A stretch of 64,000 nucleotides of DNA from Trematomus loennbergii. Lineage: Eukaryota; Chordata; Actinopteri; Perciformes; Nototheniidae. The notes under the pieces are model-generated. The model searched no databases. It saw only the letters and a program-made list of their open reading frames with translations, and was not told where the DNA came from. The DNA is taken from NCBI GenBank assembly GCA_012861695.1, contig JAAOOA010000002.1:42001578-42065577 (forward strand), given 5' to 3'. This document shows, piece after piece, positions 40,119 to 53,282 of the stretch; the stretch's first letter is position 1; every line of letters starts with the position of its first letter. A program made the position numbers and the translations under genes.

Positions 40119-41014
40119 AATTGCTGATATATTTATGATTCACGTCACATATTCAGTTTCGGTGGCACTTCTTCCTGTTTGTCCAGAAGTCTTCTAATCA
40201 TGGCTCTATAAATAAAGATCTACGGCAGATGTGTAATATTTAATGCAGCTGAACCGTGTATTACAATGCCGTTATGTGATGACTTCCAAAGAGAAAAGCA
40301 AAAACACTCGGAATAAAGTATTATTCTTTTTTTTTAAATGTTTTTCCGATTTCATATCACATAAACACCATATCCCGACGTGCATTGCGGCGTGATTTTA
40401 GCCTATCAAAACCTCTGAAAAAAGAAATGTGTCTCTCAGAATCGAAAGAGAAAAACCTATGGGAAAAACACAAAAGCATTGTACACAATTTAAACCAATA
40501 AATGTCGTATAATTAACAAGGATAAACTGATGTTTTTTAGTGGATGAGTACTGCAGATATCACTGTTAAATCATTTGATCATTGGTTTTATTATGAAAAC
40601 GTCGATACCGGAAATACTGTTTTCAACCCCGTAACTTTACATGGAAGCTACCGCATATACACGTTCTCCTGTCGAAACCTCAAATCATCTTCGTAATATC
40701 TATCAAACTATAGATCCTACATATCGACTGGACGTGGATTCTAAAGTACAATATACACTTCTCGCTAGAAATCGAATCAAAAAGCGTTTTAATGGCCAAA
40801 CTATCCTACAATTTAGGATTTTACAGAGAGGGTTTTTGTGAATAAACGACCATCTGTAACATTTGCATTCAACGGGACCACTAGAGGGCGAACACTTTAA
40901 AATGTAATTATAGGACGTATTAAGCGCTTGAACAAACGACATATTTGGTCTTAATCAGGGCTTGAACAATCGGCCCATTTGGTCGTATGAGTTGGAGGAC
41001 TTGTTGACTTGAAA

Positions 41015-42899
41015 ATATGTGCATCCAGCGTATCTAGGAACAAGCTAAAGGTCATCAAGAAGGGCATTCCTACAAACATAAAATGTAAAGTGTGTTCAAT
41101 GCTATTGTACAAGGGGTAGTCTGAATTACAATATGCAGAATTTCAGTCGCATTAAGAAAGTGACAACATGGTGAAAACAACAACAAATACATTTCCTAAT
41201 TCATGCAAATCATAAGTTTAACCCCTTTTTTACTCATATTTTATTTTGGGTATGTATTCTTGAGGGTCATGAGTGTTTGTTTTATTATGCTCTATGCTTG
41301 AGTCCTGAATGCGGTTGACTGACCCAAACATACAGTATAAAGGCTGCCCTTTTTGGACTCCTAAGCCACGGACTATAGCCAACAAACTCCCTGCTTGAAC
41401 AGGACAATATCACCACCTCCATCTAGCACTGCGCCATCTTGTATTCAAGCGTTGGTAAATGAATAGATTGTTTACCAGATGAGCCTACACTGTAGCTATG
41501 TTCGTATGACAAAATAAAGAACCTTGAACCTTGATGTGTCCATAACCAAATATACTAACCTTTTGTGGTACTAATATCAGAAGACTTCAGTGTGCATAAT
41601 ACATACTGTATATCGATATGTATAGATGCCTTCTAAAACATTTCTGACCCTCCTAACATGAACACCCAACCAAATTCACAGCATGGTTGGGAATGGTTCA
41701 CTCTCTATTTGTGTGTTTATGTTTGTTTCTTCAACTGAGCAATTGTTGTAAGTATGCAGTTGGAATAATAACAGCCTCACCGGCTAATGACAATAATGGC
41801 GCTGGCGATTACCACGGCAAGAAAAGAACGATGAGGGGAGAGGGGGGAGGAAGAATATCGCTGGGCGACAAAAGATTGCATAATTTAGTTTTTTCTTCTC
41901 CCTTAATCCATCCTCTCACACTGTTTTACGACCCATCCCTTTTCTTTCTTCTTTTCCCATCTTCCAACATTTCTTTTTCTATGTCTCCGTCCACCTCCCG
42001 GTCTTCCTTCTCTTCTTTCTCCTACCCCTCCTCTCTCACCCTGTAACCTCCCCGCTCCTCCACCCCCTTCTCTCTTTCTGGTTAATTTAAAATTTGTCAG
42101 ACGCTTGCGCCTTCTGGATGGCTGGCCTTTGATATTTTGCGAGCTCCATTTGGCACAAACAAGCCTGCGGCCCTGGTGCATCCTGCTGACTGCTGCACTA
42201 GTGGCAGGCCCCCACCATTTATCTTAGCCCTGGCCAGCCAATGCTTACTCATTATAGGGGCCTCGGCACCAGCTTAACCCCCACCTCTGCGTGCATGCAA
42301 ACACACATGGCCAAATGGTGTGCGTGTGTGTGTGTGCGTATAAACATAAGTAAATGCATATCAGCAAACAAATTCATACCCCATGAACACATTGGTAGGA
42401 GCTTGCATACGCAGAGACACAGGCTTGCAATTTCAAACACACCCATCCTGGGATCATTGCTCATGCTTTCACTGCCCCCCAACAGAGGTAAATGCCGACA
42501 TTTACCCATCCTGCGTGAGCCCATCTCTGTATGTTTCATAGTCCAGGTTAAATGCTCCATCTTCTCACCTCCCCCAGCTCTAAATGCTCTCCACAAGTGT
42601 TTCTCTACATGTTAAAGAAATTGTGTTTCAGCGTTTTAGTTTTCTATGTCTTTTCTTCAAGTATGCTTGCCAATTTGCCAATGTTAGTGAACCAATGAGC
42701 CACCATTAAGAGAATTGTGTCAGTCAGCATGCTTGATGTAAGTTGTAATTTAAAACAACCCGATTTCCCGATGATAAAAAGATTGGATGCCTGAGTTTCC
42801 ATGGACTCATGCGAGTTCCGCAACATATGACATGGAAAATAGATATAAGGGGTACTGATATACATGATCTCTATGCTTATCAGAACAAAACTTACAAAA
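41015..42899. other. Mixed stretch, no gene recognised
   Basis: 41380-41535 ends in AAATAAAGAACCTTGAACCTTGA, a LINE- or SINE-like tail of uncertain origin. 41885-42070 is C/T-rich. 42073-42280 is complex and contains homeobox-like and GCCAAT-like words; it may be conserved noncoding DNA. No exon recognised. Confidence 0.4.
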
Positions 42900-44180
42900 T
42901 AATTGGCGCCATGGTCAAAACTCTGCCCTCACTGAGACTCCATCCGAGCCCCACAGCCAGGACCTCTGCTTTTGGACACTGTCGCCAAAATGTTTCTCAG
43001 TTTATATCAAGCAATCTCCCTTTAAAATGGCAAAACCAGTGCTAACCAACTGTCCTTCACTGCCAACATCTCTGCGACACTGCTCCTGCAGGTACACTCT
43101 CTACAACAGTGACCATCAACTTGCAGCCCACGGTCCACATCCGGCCCGCCAGACATTCTCATCCGGCTCGCACGGCGGGGGTGACTGTGGCGTTGGCGGA
43201 GTGCCTAGTGCGTTCGCCCCCCACTCATTTTTTTTTTTACAACGTCTCGTGAGTAATGTGCAGTACCGGAGTCCAACAGAGAGGCAGCAGCTGCGGGACA
43301 GTAGACTGCGTACTGCGTAGCCTTCCCTGCCCTGAAGAAGAAGTGATCCTTCGTTAGCGCGAAGAGTCTGCTAAGCTTTATGTGCTCCGCAGTACATGAG
43401 CGTGCTCCACTGCCCGCGAAAATGTCTATTGGATAAATGTTGGCCCTTGGACAAAGGTAGTTGGTGATCCCTGCTCTACAACATCAAGAGAGTACGTCCC
43501 CTACTGACCTAGAAGACAATGTTCTGGTCTAGGCTCTTCTCACGTCTACTGAAACTCCCCACTGGCTGGTTTACCCTCCTGTGACATCCAAACTCTATAC
43601 AGCTCATCCAGAATTCAACAGCCCAACAGGTCTTCAACCACTATAAGTTAGCCCATAGTACACAGCTCCTCCACTGCCTTTACTGGTAACAATTGGCTTC
43701 CCAAATCTGCTTCAAGACACTGGTACCTACCATGCTTTGAACGGATCAGGCCCATTTTACACTCAGGACATGGTTAGGCACTTTGCTCTGCATGGACCGA
43801 TCTGCTCACTACTTCCTCACTGCGACATAGACCCAGGTACCTTTCAACGAAAACACCATTGATATCAGGAAATCTTGACCATTGTAGACTGAAAACCCAC
43901 CTGTTTCAACTGCACCTCGGCCAATTTACTGTATGTACCCTTCCTCTTCATAATGAATTTTACCATCAGCCGTTGATGAAGCCTGAACACACAGAAATGA
44001 ACCATTCAGAAACGACAATATCTGTGGTAAACTACAGCGGCTGAAGCAAAAGCTGGGTGTAGTTCTGGGACACCACCGTATTTTAGAACCATTTAAAAAA
44101 CTGGCCGACCATTTGGTGCCTCAAATGACCTACCTACCCTGACCCTGTCCAACCCTCATCTTTAACATCCATGTCAGGTT
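42900..44180 (+). pseudogene. Decayed LINE reverse transcriptase C-terminus, split by a MITE
   Basis: Fragments such as QLIQNSTAQQVF (about 43599), then LHCLYW and CFKTLV (about 43670-43730), follow the order of the conserved end of L2-like reverse transcriptases (IQNAAAR.VF, L..LHWLPV, RI.FK.L). RLKTHLFQLHLG near 43891 fits the usual C-terminal motif. Stops and frameshifts are frequent, so the gene is dead. A 367-bp hAT MITE interrupts it at 43107-43473. The left limit is a guess and no clear 3' tail was found. Confidence 0.6.
43107..43473. mobile_element. hAT MITE with perfect 8-bp target duplication
   Basis: CTCTACAA at 43099-43106 and 43474-43481 flanks the ends CAGTGACCATCAACT and (inverted) CAGGGATCACCAACT. 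CAG-type ends plus an 8-bp duplication are diagnostic of hAT. The 367-bp interior is non-coding and moderately GC-rich (GGCCCGCC, CACGGCGGGG). Confidence 0.93.
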
Positions 44181-44935
<755 letters not shown>

Positions 44936-45230
44936 GTCTTTTTTTCCTCCATTTGTATTGTGCTTCCCGCTCATCCTGGCAATCTTTTACAGCAGTGAAG
45001 CTTTAAGTGGAGCAGAAAATAGACATTGACCTATCTTTTAATATCGGCATAATCACAGCCCTCTCTGTCAGGTGCCAGAGAATGTGTGAATTCAACTATG
45101 AGAGCACCCTTCTTTGTTTGGTTGAGTGTGAGTGCAGAAGTACATTGTACATTTTGTACATTTTATACAATTAAACCTGAACCGTGACCATATTTGGAGA
45201 AGAGACTTTCACTCAAATGTAACTTGACTA

Positions 45231-45330
45231 CCGTATTTTCCGGACTATAAGTCGTGTTTTTTTTACCTGTCTGGCTGGCCCTGCGACTTATACTCCGAAG
45301 CGACTTATATATTGAATTTTGTCTGACTGC
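45231..45330. repeat. CCGTATTTTCCGGACTATAAG repeat end
   Basis: TACCGTATTTTCCGGACTAT followed by AAGTCG and two CGACTTATA words is a widely dispersed animal repeat terminus. Only one end is visible and it is truncated to the right; class not assigned. Confidence 0.5.
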
Positions 45331-45538
45331 GTTCAAACTCCAGCCAATAGATGGCACAATATACAATCGTGATAACATAAAACTGCTGTACCACCGAAGA
45401 ACAAAAATAGTGAGACATTTGAGAGACATTTGTTTTTTTTAAGGAAACTGATTAAAATATGACCCTAGAGCCAACAGTTTTTCTTGATTGGTCTCAAAAG
45501 ATAAATGAACTTTCCCATGTATTTTCAGGGAGATAGGG

Positions 45539-48500
45539 CAACCCAGTCTCACGGCATTTCGTGTTATAGTCACGACATTTAATCTATTGATTCATGTTCA
45601 CCAACACGATTTTCCCCTTTTCTTCGTGTCACACGAGCAATGTATTTCTATTGACTGAATATATACTGAAATCTGTATTTTTTTAATCTTTTTTTCCTTC
45701 TAATTTGTTATTCTTTTCTAAATAACACACAATTATCCTTGTTTTTATTTGTTTAATTCTATAATCTCTGGCTTTTTTGGTCCGTCAGGAACTGAATTTC
45801 AAAATAAATAACAGGAAACAGACGTAGGCCTATATGGGACATTTCGAGCATCATTGCGATACACACCCTGAACTGATTACCCAAGATCCTCAGCTATGGT
45901 TTAAGCTCGGTGATTGGATGTTTTAGCCGCAATGCACGTTGGGATATGGTGTTAATGCGATATGAAATCCGAAAAACATTTCGGAGTTTAGGATGGCCGA
46001 AGACACTACACTACCCATAATCCTCAGCTATCGTTTGGGACTACAGTCCCTTTGCTTGAAAACCCCGTGATTAATCTTCAAGCTCTGGGATTGGATGTTG
46101 GAGTGGCAGTGCGCCAAGGTTACGCCGAGCGTCAAACAGCTCTTTGAAATGGAACGAAACCACGGCAGACTATCCAAAACTGGACTCGAACGGGACCAGC
46201 CCCCCCCCCCCAGAACTACACATGCTGGCTATTGTGTTTCGCAAAATGTTCTATGGGACGTCTCTACTGGGAACGTTTTCGTTTTTCCCACAATTAGAAG
46301 TTGCCAGTATTAAACACATTGGTGTTATCAAATTTAAAACATATAATTAATAAATGGGTGAAAATTGCTTGTGTCCATAATGGGCAGCATTAATATATAC
46401 CCACATGACAGCTCATTGTTACTTTGTAATTCTACTCCACTACAATTCAGAGGTTAACCTGGTATTTTTACTCCACTACATTTATTTTAGTTACTTTGCA
46501 GATTCTGATTAATGATGTGAAATATAAACAACCCTTAAATCAGACTTTAGTTACACCTGAGTAAAATTCAGGGAAGGTGATTGTCAAGTGCCAACAATCA
46601 GGCGAGATATTTGATAGTTGGTGCTTGAGAAGACTAAACATTTATCTGCAGATCCCTATAAAGTATATTCATTACTCGTTATTCTCTACTAATAGTTATT
46701 AAAGACTGTATATAATGGCTATTTTGCACATCCCTTTCAAGATTTCAAGATTTTCAAAGGTTTATTGACATATATATACACAACTACGGTGTAGTTATGC
46801 AATGAATGAAAAACTTGGGTCGCAGGTTCCTCAACAGTGCATTACAAGACATCTATCAATATGTGTGTATACCTCCACCATTAAACTGTCATATTCTGCA
46901 CATTTCTTATACTATCTACTACATACATAAGAGTATAATTATATGTATAATATCAGTTAAAATAAGTGCTTCAACATAGTTAACATTGCAGGAAAGCAAT
47001 ATATTAGACGTTAAGTACTTTGTCAGGCTTAATATTTATCTGTAGATACCCCCAAAGCTTTTTTCTTATTTAAAAGAAGACCTTAACCTAAAGTATTCTT
47101 TAATGTTTAAATAAAGGTTAATTAGTTTTTCTGTTTTGCACATCCTCCTATTAATATCTTTGTACATCCGGCACTAAACTGTTTTATTGTAGAGATCACT
47201 TACAGTATCTTCTTGATTTTTTATATTCTATATTTCTATCATTGACCTTCTACTTTCCCCCTATGTGTATGTACTCTTAATATTTTTTTCATCAAATATA
47301 ACATATAAAAAAAATTCAATAACGTGCTTTAACCACTAGGCGGTGCACACAAGGTACACACAGCATACAATGCCATAATAACTTTTTATTATTAGTGTAG
47401 GACACTTATGTATGTATAACATCTGAAGATGTGTAGTTTTATTCATGTTTTCACATAATTTTACAGGATATTGCTATATTATTTCACATGTTTTACTTCT
47501 ACACATTAATATCTGATTTGTAAAACATCACAGACAGAAAGGTATATCCATCATTTAATGGTAAGCTATTGAAATTCTGATCCATGATGTGTCTCCCATC
47601 ACCCAAAACCCCTGATTCTCTCAACTCAGTATTTACATTCTTAATTCAAAGAAAATCAGTAATATCTTTAAAAACTACAAGTCCTTTTCTATCAGCTGTG
47701 CACCGTTATGGTGTAAATATCCTATCTACCAATTGGATCAAATATAAAAGTCAGCCGAATTATGTTGATACTGCAAGGAGACGTATTTGTGAAGAGAAAT
47801 TGAAGATGTTGTTTAATTGCTGATATATTTATGATCCACGTCACGTTTCAGTTTCGGTGGCAGTTCTTCCAGTTTGTCTAGAAGTCTTCTCATCAGGGCT
47901 ATAAATAAGAACTACGGCAGATGTGTAATATTTAATGCAGCCGAACCGTGTATTACAATGCCGTTATGTGATGACTTCAAAGAGAAAAGCAAGCACACTC
48001 GGATAAAGTATAATTTCTTTTTTAAATGTTTTTCGGATTTCATATCGCATAAACACCATATCCCAACGTGCATTGCGGCTAAACCATCAATCACCGAGCT
48101 TAAACCATAGCTGAGGATCTTGGGTAATCAGTTCAGTGGGTGTGTATCTGTTTCCGGTTATTTTATTTTGAAATTCAGTTCCTGACGGACGCCAAAAAAG
48201 CCAGAGATTATAGAATTAAACAAATAAATAAAAACAAGGATAATTGTGTGTTATTGTTGAGTAAAAACAGTGTGTTATTTAGAAAAGAATAACAAATTAG
48301 AAGGAAAAAAAGATTTAAAAAATACAGATTTCAGTATTCTGAGGCTCTGAGCCCCATTTATTTTCCTCGCGGACGGCAAAAAAAGTCAGACAATAGACGA
48401 TTTAAAATTAAAAACAATAATTGTGCTTGATATTGAGTAAGAACATGTTTTTATGAACCACACAGCTTCCGGTCTTCCAAGACCCGACCGGACAAAAAGA

Positions 48501-48605
48501 CGTGTTGCAGGCACGAAATACATTGCTTTTAAAATCGTTCTGTGTGACACGAATCAATAGATTAAATGTCGTGACTATAACACGAAATGCCGTGAGACTG
48601 GGTTG
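45539..48605. mobile_element. Long-inverted-repeat element, CAACCC-ended (copy 3)
   Basis: GATAGGG at 45532-45538 and 48606-48612 is a perfect 7-bp target duplication around 3067 bp with ends CAACCCAGTCTCACGGC. The right arm (about 48080-48605) is longer; the left arm has lost some 180 bp near 45655. The core begins about 45977 (TTCGGAGTTTAG) and is shared with the 38090 element, from ACACTACACTACCCA to GATATATTTATGAT. Copy 1 at 26060 has a shorter core. It is non-coding, with a poly-C run at 46200-46210. No transposase is encoded. Confidence 0.92.
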
Positions 48606-48612
48606 GATAGGG

Positions 48613-49442
48613 AGAGAAAGAACATACCAGCAAATAAAGCAGTTCATTGTTTGATGGTTCTGTCTGTGGTTTATTTTTAATTTAAAAAAAATTATGATAT
48701 ATAGACTCAAAGGGATGGACAAAATGCCACATGATAAAAGGGCTGGGTGGGTGCAGAGATGGATCATCAGGCGGACGGCCTGGTGGCCAGACAGACAGGT
48801 AGAACCTCTGTAGGGGTTACCAGGAGGCAGGACTGATAAGCAAAGCAGGTCTGGAGGGCAACCAGCAGGCGTAGCACCTCACCAGGTAACAGATGTAAGA
48901 TGGACTGCCGGAGGCTAGCCAATGGAGAAGCATGTTGGTGGATAGTAAACAGGGAGAAATGCTGGTTGCTAGCGGGCTTGGCTCTCGAATTGTCTGGCTT
49001 GCTGGTTACATGGCCTAAAGAGACACATGTTTTATTTTCTTGAAGCTAGGAAGTCTGGGCGAAACTAGGAATGGATATGAGACTGGAGCTGGCTCAAGAC
49101 TGGCAGGCTGAGGAATCAAAAATCAGAGCCTTAATGACAGGGATGTATGCTGGCTGGTAGGAGAACAGAGTGCAGGGAACAGTCAATCTTTTCCCAGACA
49201 AACTTAAGGTGGGGAACAAAGTGACTCACCGAAGGTCTTTCCTTGATCTCGGTGGTTAAAAAATATTAGAAACAAAAAATGTTATCGATCTTTGCCCCAT
49301 TTTGATATTTCTATTCAATGCTTTATTCATGTGCCTTGCTAACATATTTCAGTTAAATGTCTTGATTTGGAGGCTTTTATATTGATGTATGTGATAAGGT
49401 GATTGATCAATCAACTCTGCTGTTAATAGCAAGTGGGAGAGC
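48613..49442. other. Unassigned stretch with degenerate GCTGG/CAGG words
   Basis: 48740-49190 is rich in GGCTGG, GGCAGG and CCAGCAGG words and looks like a diverged repeat of unknown class. No gene recognised. Confidence 0.4.
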
Positions 49443-49556
49443 AACTTCGGGATTCAAGCCTTTGCAGACCATTGACATGCAGAGGAACCAACACTATATA
49501 ACACACTACCGAAAAGGAAAACCCCCAAAAGTATAAAAGGGCCACTTTGAGTGTCC
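49443..49556 (-). mobile_element. T2-like element, solo 5' end
   Basis: On the minus strand AAAGTGGCCCTTTTATACTT, GGGGGTTTTCCTTTTC and CAATGGTCTGCAAAGGCT match the 5' part of the T2-like family seen at 9196 and 23530. Confidence 0.65.
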
Positions 49557-50158
49557 CTAATGTTAGTAGAGACATTGCCATGAAATAAAATGATGTAAAC
49601 AGGATAATATCCAATGTAACATCACATGGATCATATGTGGGAAGTTTGACTAAGCTGTTAACATAGCGTTTTATTTGCTGTGGCAGTAAAAAAGCATAGA
49701 TACACTCCTGCAGACTAGAGACTGTTCCAGACTGCAGCACTCATCCATATCTGTTTACAGCACACATACTGGCTCATTTGACCTGGACTTTGCCTTTCAA
49801 TATCCATTCAAAGATACTTTCCCAGGAAGGCTTGAGCGTCTATAAAAGTGATGCATGTCCAACCATAACACAAAACGACCACGAGCCTCCTGCCCTGATG
49901 ACATTCAGAAAGGACTGCATAGACACAGACATGCGAAAGTTTGCATGTGTGTGCGCACATCCCACACACACTCAGTCAAGTGCGACTCCATCAGCCCCTC
50001 CCATCGGAGATGTGAAGCCTTTTAATTATCTGCTGATTACCTGTTAGATCACCTTAGCTAATGGAGAGCAGCTCCCTGGGGAGCCATCCAATCTAACTCT
50101 CATCACACACAATGGGCTCCTCTTCACTGGAGAGTGTAGACTTTGTGCGTGCGCGCGC

Positions 50159-50160
<2 letters not shown>
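49557..50160. other. Single-copy-looking stretch
   Basis: 50000-50110 (TTTTAATTATCTGCTGATTA and following) is complex and rich in TAAT words, a candidate conserved noncoding element. A CGTGCGCGCGCC alternating run ends it at 50145-50160. Confidence 0.35.
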
Positions 50161-50231
<71 letters not shown>

Positions 50232-50281
50232 CAAGAGAGAAGAGTGTAGTGGATGTGTGTGTGTGTGTGTGTGTGTGTGTG
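50161..50281. repeat. Two (TG)n microsatellites
   Basis: TG runs at 50161-50227 and 50257-50281 are separated by an AGAGA-rich spacer. Confidence 0.97.
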
Positions 50282-50400
50282 AGTCTGTGTGAAGAAGACA
50301 GAGATAGAAAGAAAGAGAGGGTCCCTTTGAGGCAGATGCTGAAATTAATACTGAAAATAGCTGTCTATTTATTATTTCTAGTTACCATCACCTTTTTTCC

Positions 50401-50425
50401 ACACACACACACACACACCACAACA

Positions 50426-50481
<56 letters not shown>
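50401..50481. repeat. (CA)n microsatellite with phase slips
   Basis: CA run with CACCACAACAC interruptions near 50418-50435. Confidence 0.97.
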
Positions 50482-50483
<2 letters not shown>

Positions 50484-50485
50484 TT

Positions 50486-51625
50486 ACCCCTTTCACACCA
50501 AGGCTTTTCCCCTTCTAGCTCCGTGCTAGAGCTTTTCTGGTTCAGAACCGGTTCTTCGGTTTAGCGCCGGCTCTTTTCACACCGCTCAGAGCCCGACTGG
50601 TGCTGCCGCTGCTGCGTCATGACGTCACAGTTTACGTCGCTGAGTTTCTCCCCAACGGAGCTCACCTCACAACAACGGGCCGGTGACTGCGTCGGGTCGA
50701 TGATCGTGTTGCTTTTAATCATACGAAGCCAGATTAAATTAAATAACGACTTCTCCAACCTTATACTTTTCTCCAGAGTGCCGTGGTTCATTGTTTATTA
50801 ATGTGTTTCAGCGGCATTTACCGACCGCTGCAGTGCTGACTGCTCTTCAACGGGAGTGTATTCTCCCGTTAGCTCCGGGTTAGCTCACACGGCTCTAAAG
50901 TATTCACTGTCTGACTGTCACACAAGCAGCTGTTACATATCCCCAGTTCCCCTTAAGTGAATGTGTGTCAGTCTGAATTGACGCTGTTGGTGTCAGTCTG
51001 AATTGACGCTGTTTGGCATCACAACGCTGTTATGAAAGTTTCTCTGGTATAACATGGGTGATGTTAGCATAGCAACCGAAGCTAAACTGACTACTTGCTA
51101 AGCCGTTTTATACAGGCACTTTTTACCGGCGTATTTTTCATTATGATTCTACTTGTGATAGTCGGACATGACAACCTGTGCAGCCCATGTATTGATTCCA
51201 TCCGATAGCTGCTATAATAACAAACAAAAACGTCTGCCTGCTCTCCACAATGATCAATAACAGCGAACGGATGGTCAAGTAAGGTACAAATAAACAGAAT
51301 CACACGAAGCCTGGTTAGTGTTGCCTGACTTTATAAAGCGTGTTTTTTTTTTACAAGTGTGTGGTTGCGTTCTAGTCACTTTGCTCAGCACTACTGCTGG
51401 TTACAACTTTTATTTGCCGTACTCGCCTTAACTGTTATCTCAGGTTAATCTCGCCCCCCTCCGACGTAAGCGGTTCTTGCTTCTACACGGACAACTTTTT
51501 GGTGCTCGAAACGAACCGGATTCCGGAGCTTAGAGGCTGCTCCGCTGCGGTGTGAACAGGAAAACCCGGTGCTTTTCAAGCACCAGCACCGAACCGGCCC
51601 CGAAACACCGTTGGTGTGAATGGGT
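50486..51625. mobile_element. Non-autonomous TIR element (ACCC..TTCACACCAA ends)
   Basis: ACCCCTTTCACACCAAGG at the left is mirrored at the right by the inverse of ACCCATTCACACCAACGG. Further GC-rich inverted words (CCGGTTC, TTCACACCGC) lie within about 110 bp of the ends. The target duplication is not evident. The interior is non-coding, with a tandem pair of GTGTCAGTCTGAATTGACGC units near 50963-51010. Confidence 0.75.
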
Positions 51626-51849
51626 ATCTGTGACAGTTTGAGTTTCACTTTGTGCATTTTAATTTATGTATTACTTATTTGCCATGTCTCTTCAAACATT
51701 TAAGATTAGGTCAGTCATTACCACACAAAGGTGCACACATATCACAACAAACACACATGATCATTTTGTTCACTCATTGCACCATCTTTCAAGACATAAA
51801 CAAACTTCAAATCTTTCTATGAACACATTTTCTTTAAATATTTAAATAT

Positions 51850-52960
51850 TTACCCCAAATCCCACAGTCCACCAAAAAGAATCCCCCTTATGGTCTTGTT
51901 TTACCCGCTGGTTAATGCTAGTCAGTCCGACAGTCCTTCCCTTCAGTCTGGGTTTGCTGGGTTTTTGGTGAATGACCGGCTTTCGTGAACAGTTTGGTAG
52001 TGGATGTGTTTTGATCCGGGAGAAACCAATTAGATTTTTGTATTGAAGCTTCACCTTTTCATCTCTCAATTTGAATATAAATGTTTGCTACGTTCCAGAG
52101 CCTGAGAAACACACCATTGCTTTCCAATTTGAAGATCTCGAGGATACGTTGACCCGCTTTTCTGTCCATCTCCTCAGTTGTGGGAAAGCAGGACTTGAGC
52201 CTAAAGACCAGAAGGTGTCTTCCAGGGCCACCTTGAAGTGTAGAGGTCCTACTTTTTGATTACACTAAACAGACCTCAAAGGGGCCTTTGAAGACAACTC
52301 AAGTTGAGCTTTGCAGGTGTAACTCCTGTGGCTAGAGTTCAATGCAAAACGGATTTCAGGCTAGTATTGTCACAGTTTTAGGTCCTGTTCTGCTGGGGAT
52401 CCACCGCCTGCAGGTTTCCTCAAACACAGATGACACAAATCTTGGTCTGAGAGCATCACCATTGGAAAACCCCAGCGAGTCATAGACTGTTGCTTCGTGA
52501 AAGGAAAACATTTCCATCTCGTGTAAAGTCAACAAAGACAATGATGTAGAGGTTACAGGTGGAGCTTCCCATAAAGGGTCCCATGAGTTTGACTCCTAGC
52601 ATCTCCCAAGTTCATTGAACCACAGTTTGTGGTAGTGTGTCCCATGGTTAGTGAAGTTGACAGAGCTTTGGCCAATAGACAAGGGCTTGGAACTGTGTTC
52701 CAACTTTGTTGGCAGACTGAAGAAGACCTGGTAAAGGGTTAAATGAGGTAATGACTGTCCTATATATGCTCTGGATAACAGAAACCTCCTGCTCTGCTTT
52801 CCAAATGTCTTCGTCTGTGACTTGTACATTTTTAGGTGTCCATCTTAGAGCGCAGCAATGCAGCACAAATGGCAGTTTGTTGTTGGGGATCATCCACAGG
52901 GGCTGTTAAATGACCATCCAGTGGAGTATTGGACTTCCTCCGTACAGGGGACCTCCTGGA
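51850..52960 (-). pseudogene. Decayed Ty3/Gypsy-type integrase (pol) region
   Basis: Read on the minus strand, integrase motifs appear in the right order. A linker-like DEDIWKAEQE lies at about 52790-52820. TWEMLGVKLMGPF (52573-52611) is followed by YIIVFVDF, the catalytic-core start with the second acidic position. Then come FVSSVFEETCRRW (52401-52439) and EIRFALNS (about 52335-52358), and KTHPLPN (51992-52012) fits the C-terminal domain. Stops and frameshifts separate the pieces. Established knowledge: this arrangement is that of chromovirus/Gypsy-like LTR retrotransposon pol. No LTR, protease or reverse transcriptase was recognised, so it is a fragment. The limits are approximate. Confidence 0.75.
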
Positions 52961-53282
52961 GACGAAGACCCCAACAGATAAGTTGAATGCTGGGCTTTTG
53001 TGTTTTAAAAACCCAGGCAAGAGTTTAATAATCAGTCAGTACCTGACACGATAAAGTGCAAAATAATTTGTCTCCTCTCTGTTTTAGGGCGGTTTGGTTA
53101 GCTGAGAGAATCTGGGCAAGAGGTGATGGTACCATTCAGCCATCCCATGTGGTGCACTCAATGATTGTGTGTTTGAATGTGTTGTACTAAGTGTGCCTTT
53201 TACCATGTTCCATACGCAAATAGTGACAACGTTTTCGTCACAATCCTTTTTGCATTTTGTCAGTTTGTCGCAGATGACTAAC
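52961..53282. other. Unassigned spacer
   Basis: Between the Gypsy and LINE fragments; no feature recognised. Confidence 0.4.

Larger units (their letters stand above)
38090..41006. mobile_element. Long-inverted-repeat element with a different end type (copy 2)
   Basis: An ACTTGAAA duplication at 38082-38089 and 41007-41014 flanks 2917 bp with ends CAGCCTGTCCTCC and (inverted) CAACAAGTCCTCC. The arms (about 38090-38580 and 40400-41006) share GGCCGATTGTTCAAGCCC, CATTAAAATGCTTTTTGATT and other long blocks, but the right arm carries an extra roughly 100-bp piece. An 8-bp duplication with CA..TG ends points to hAT. The core (about 38590-40390) is shared with the CAACCC-ended elements at 26060 and 45539. 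No transposase is encoded; open frames are short and unlike any known protein. Confidence 0.88.

Noticed and set aside
52071..52259. Forward-strand 62-codon frame
   Set aside because: It is the antisense shadow of the decayed Gypsy integrase on the minus strand.
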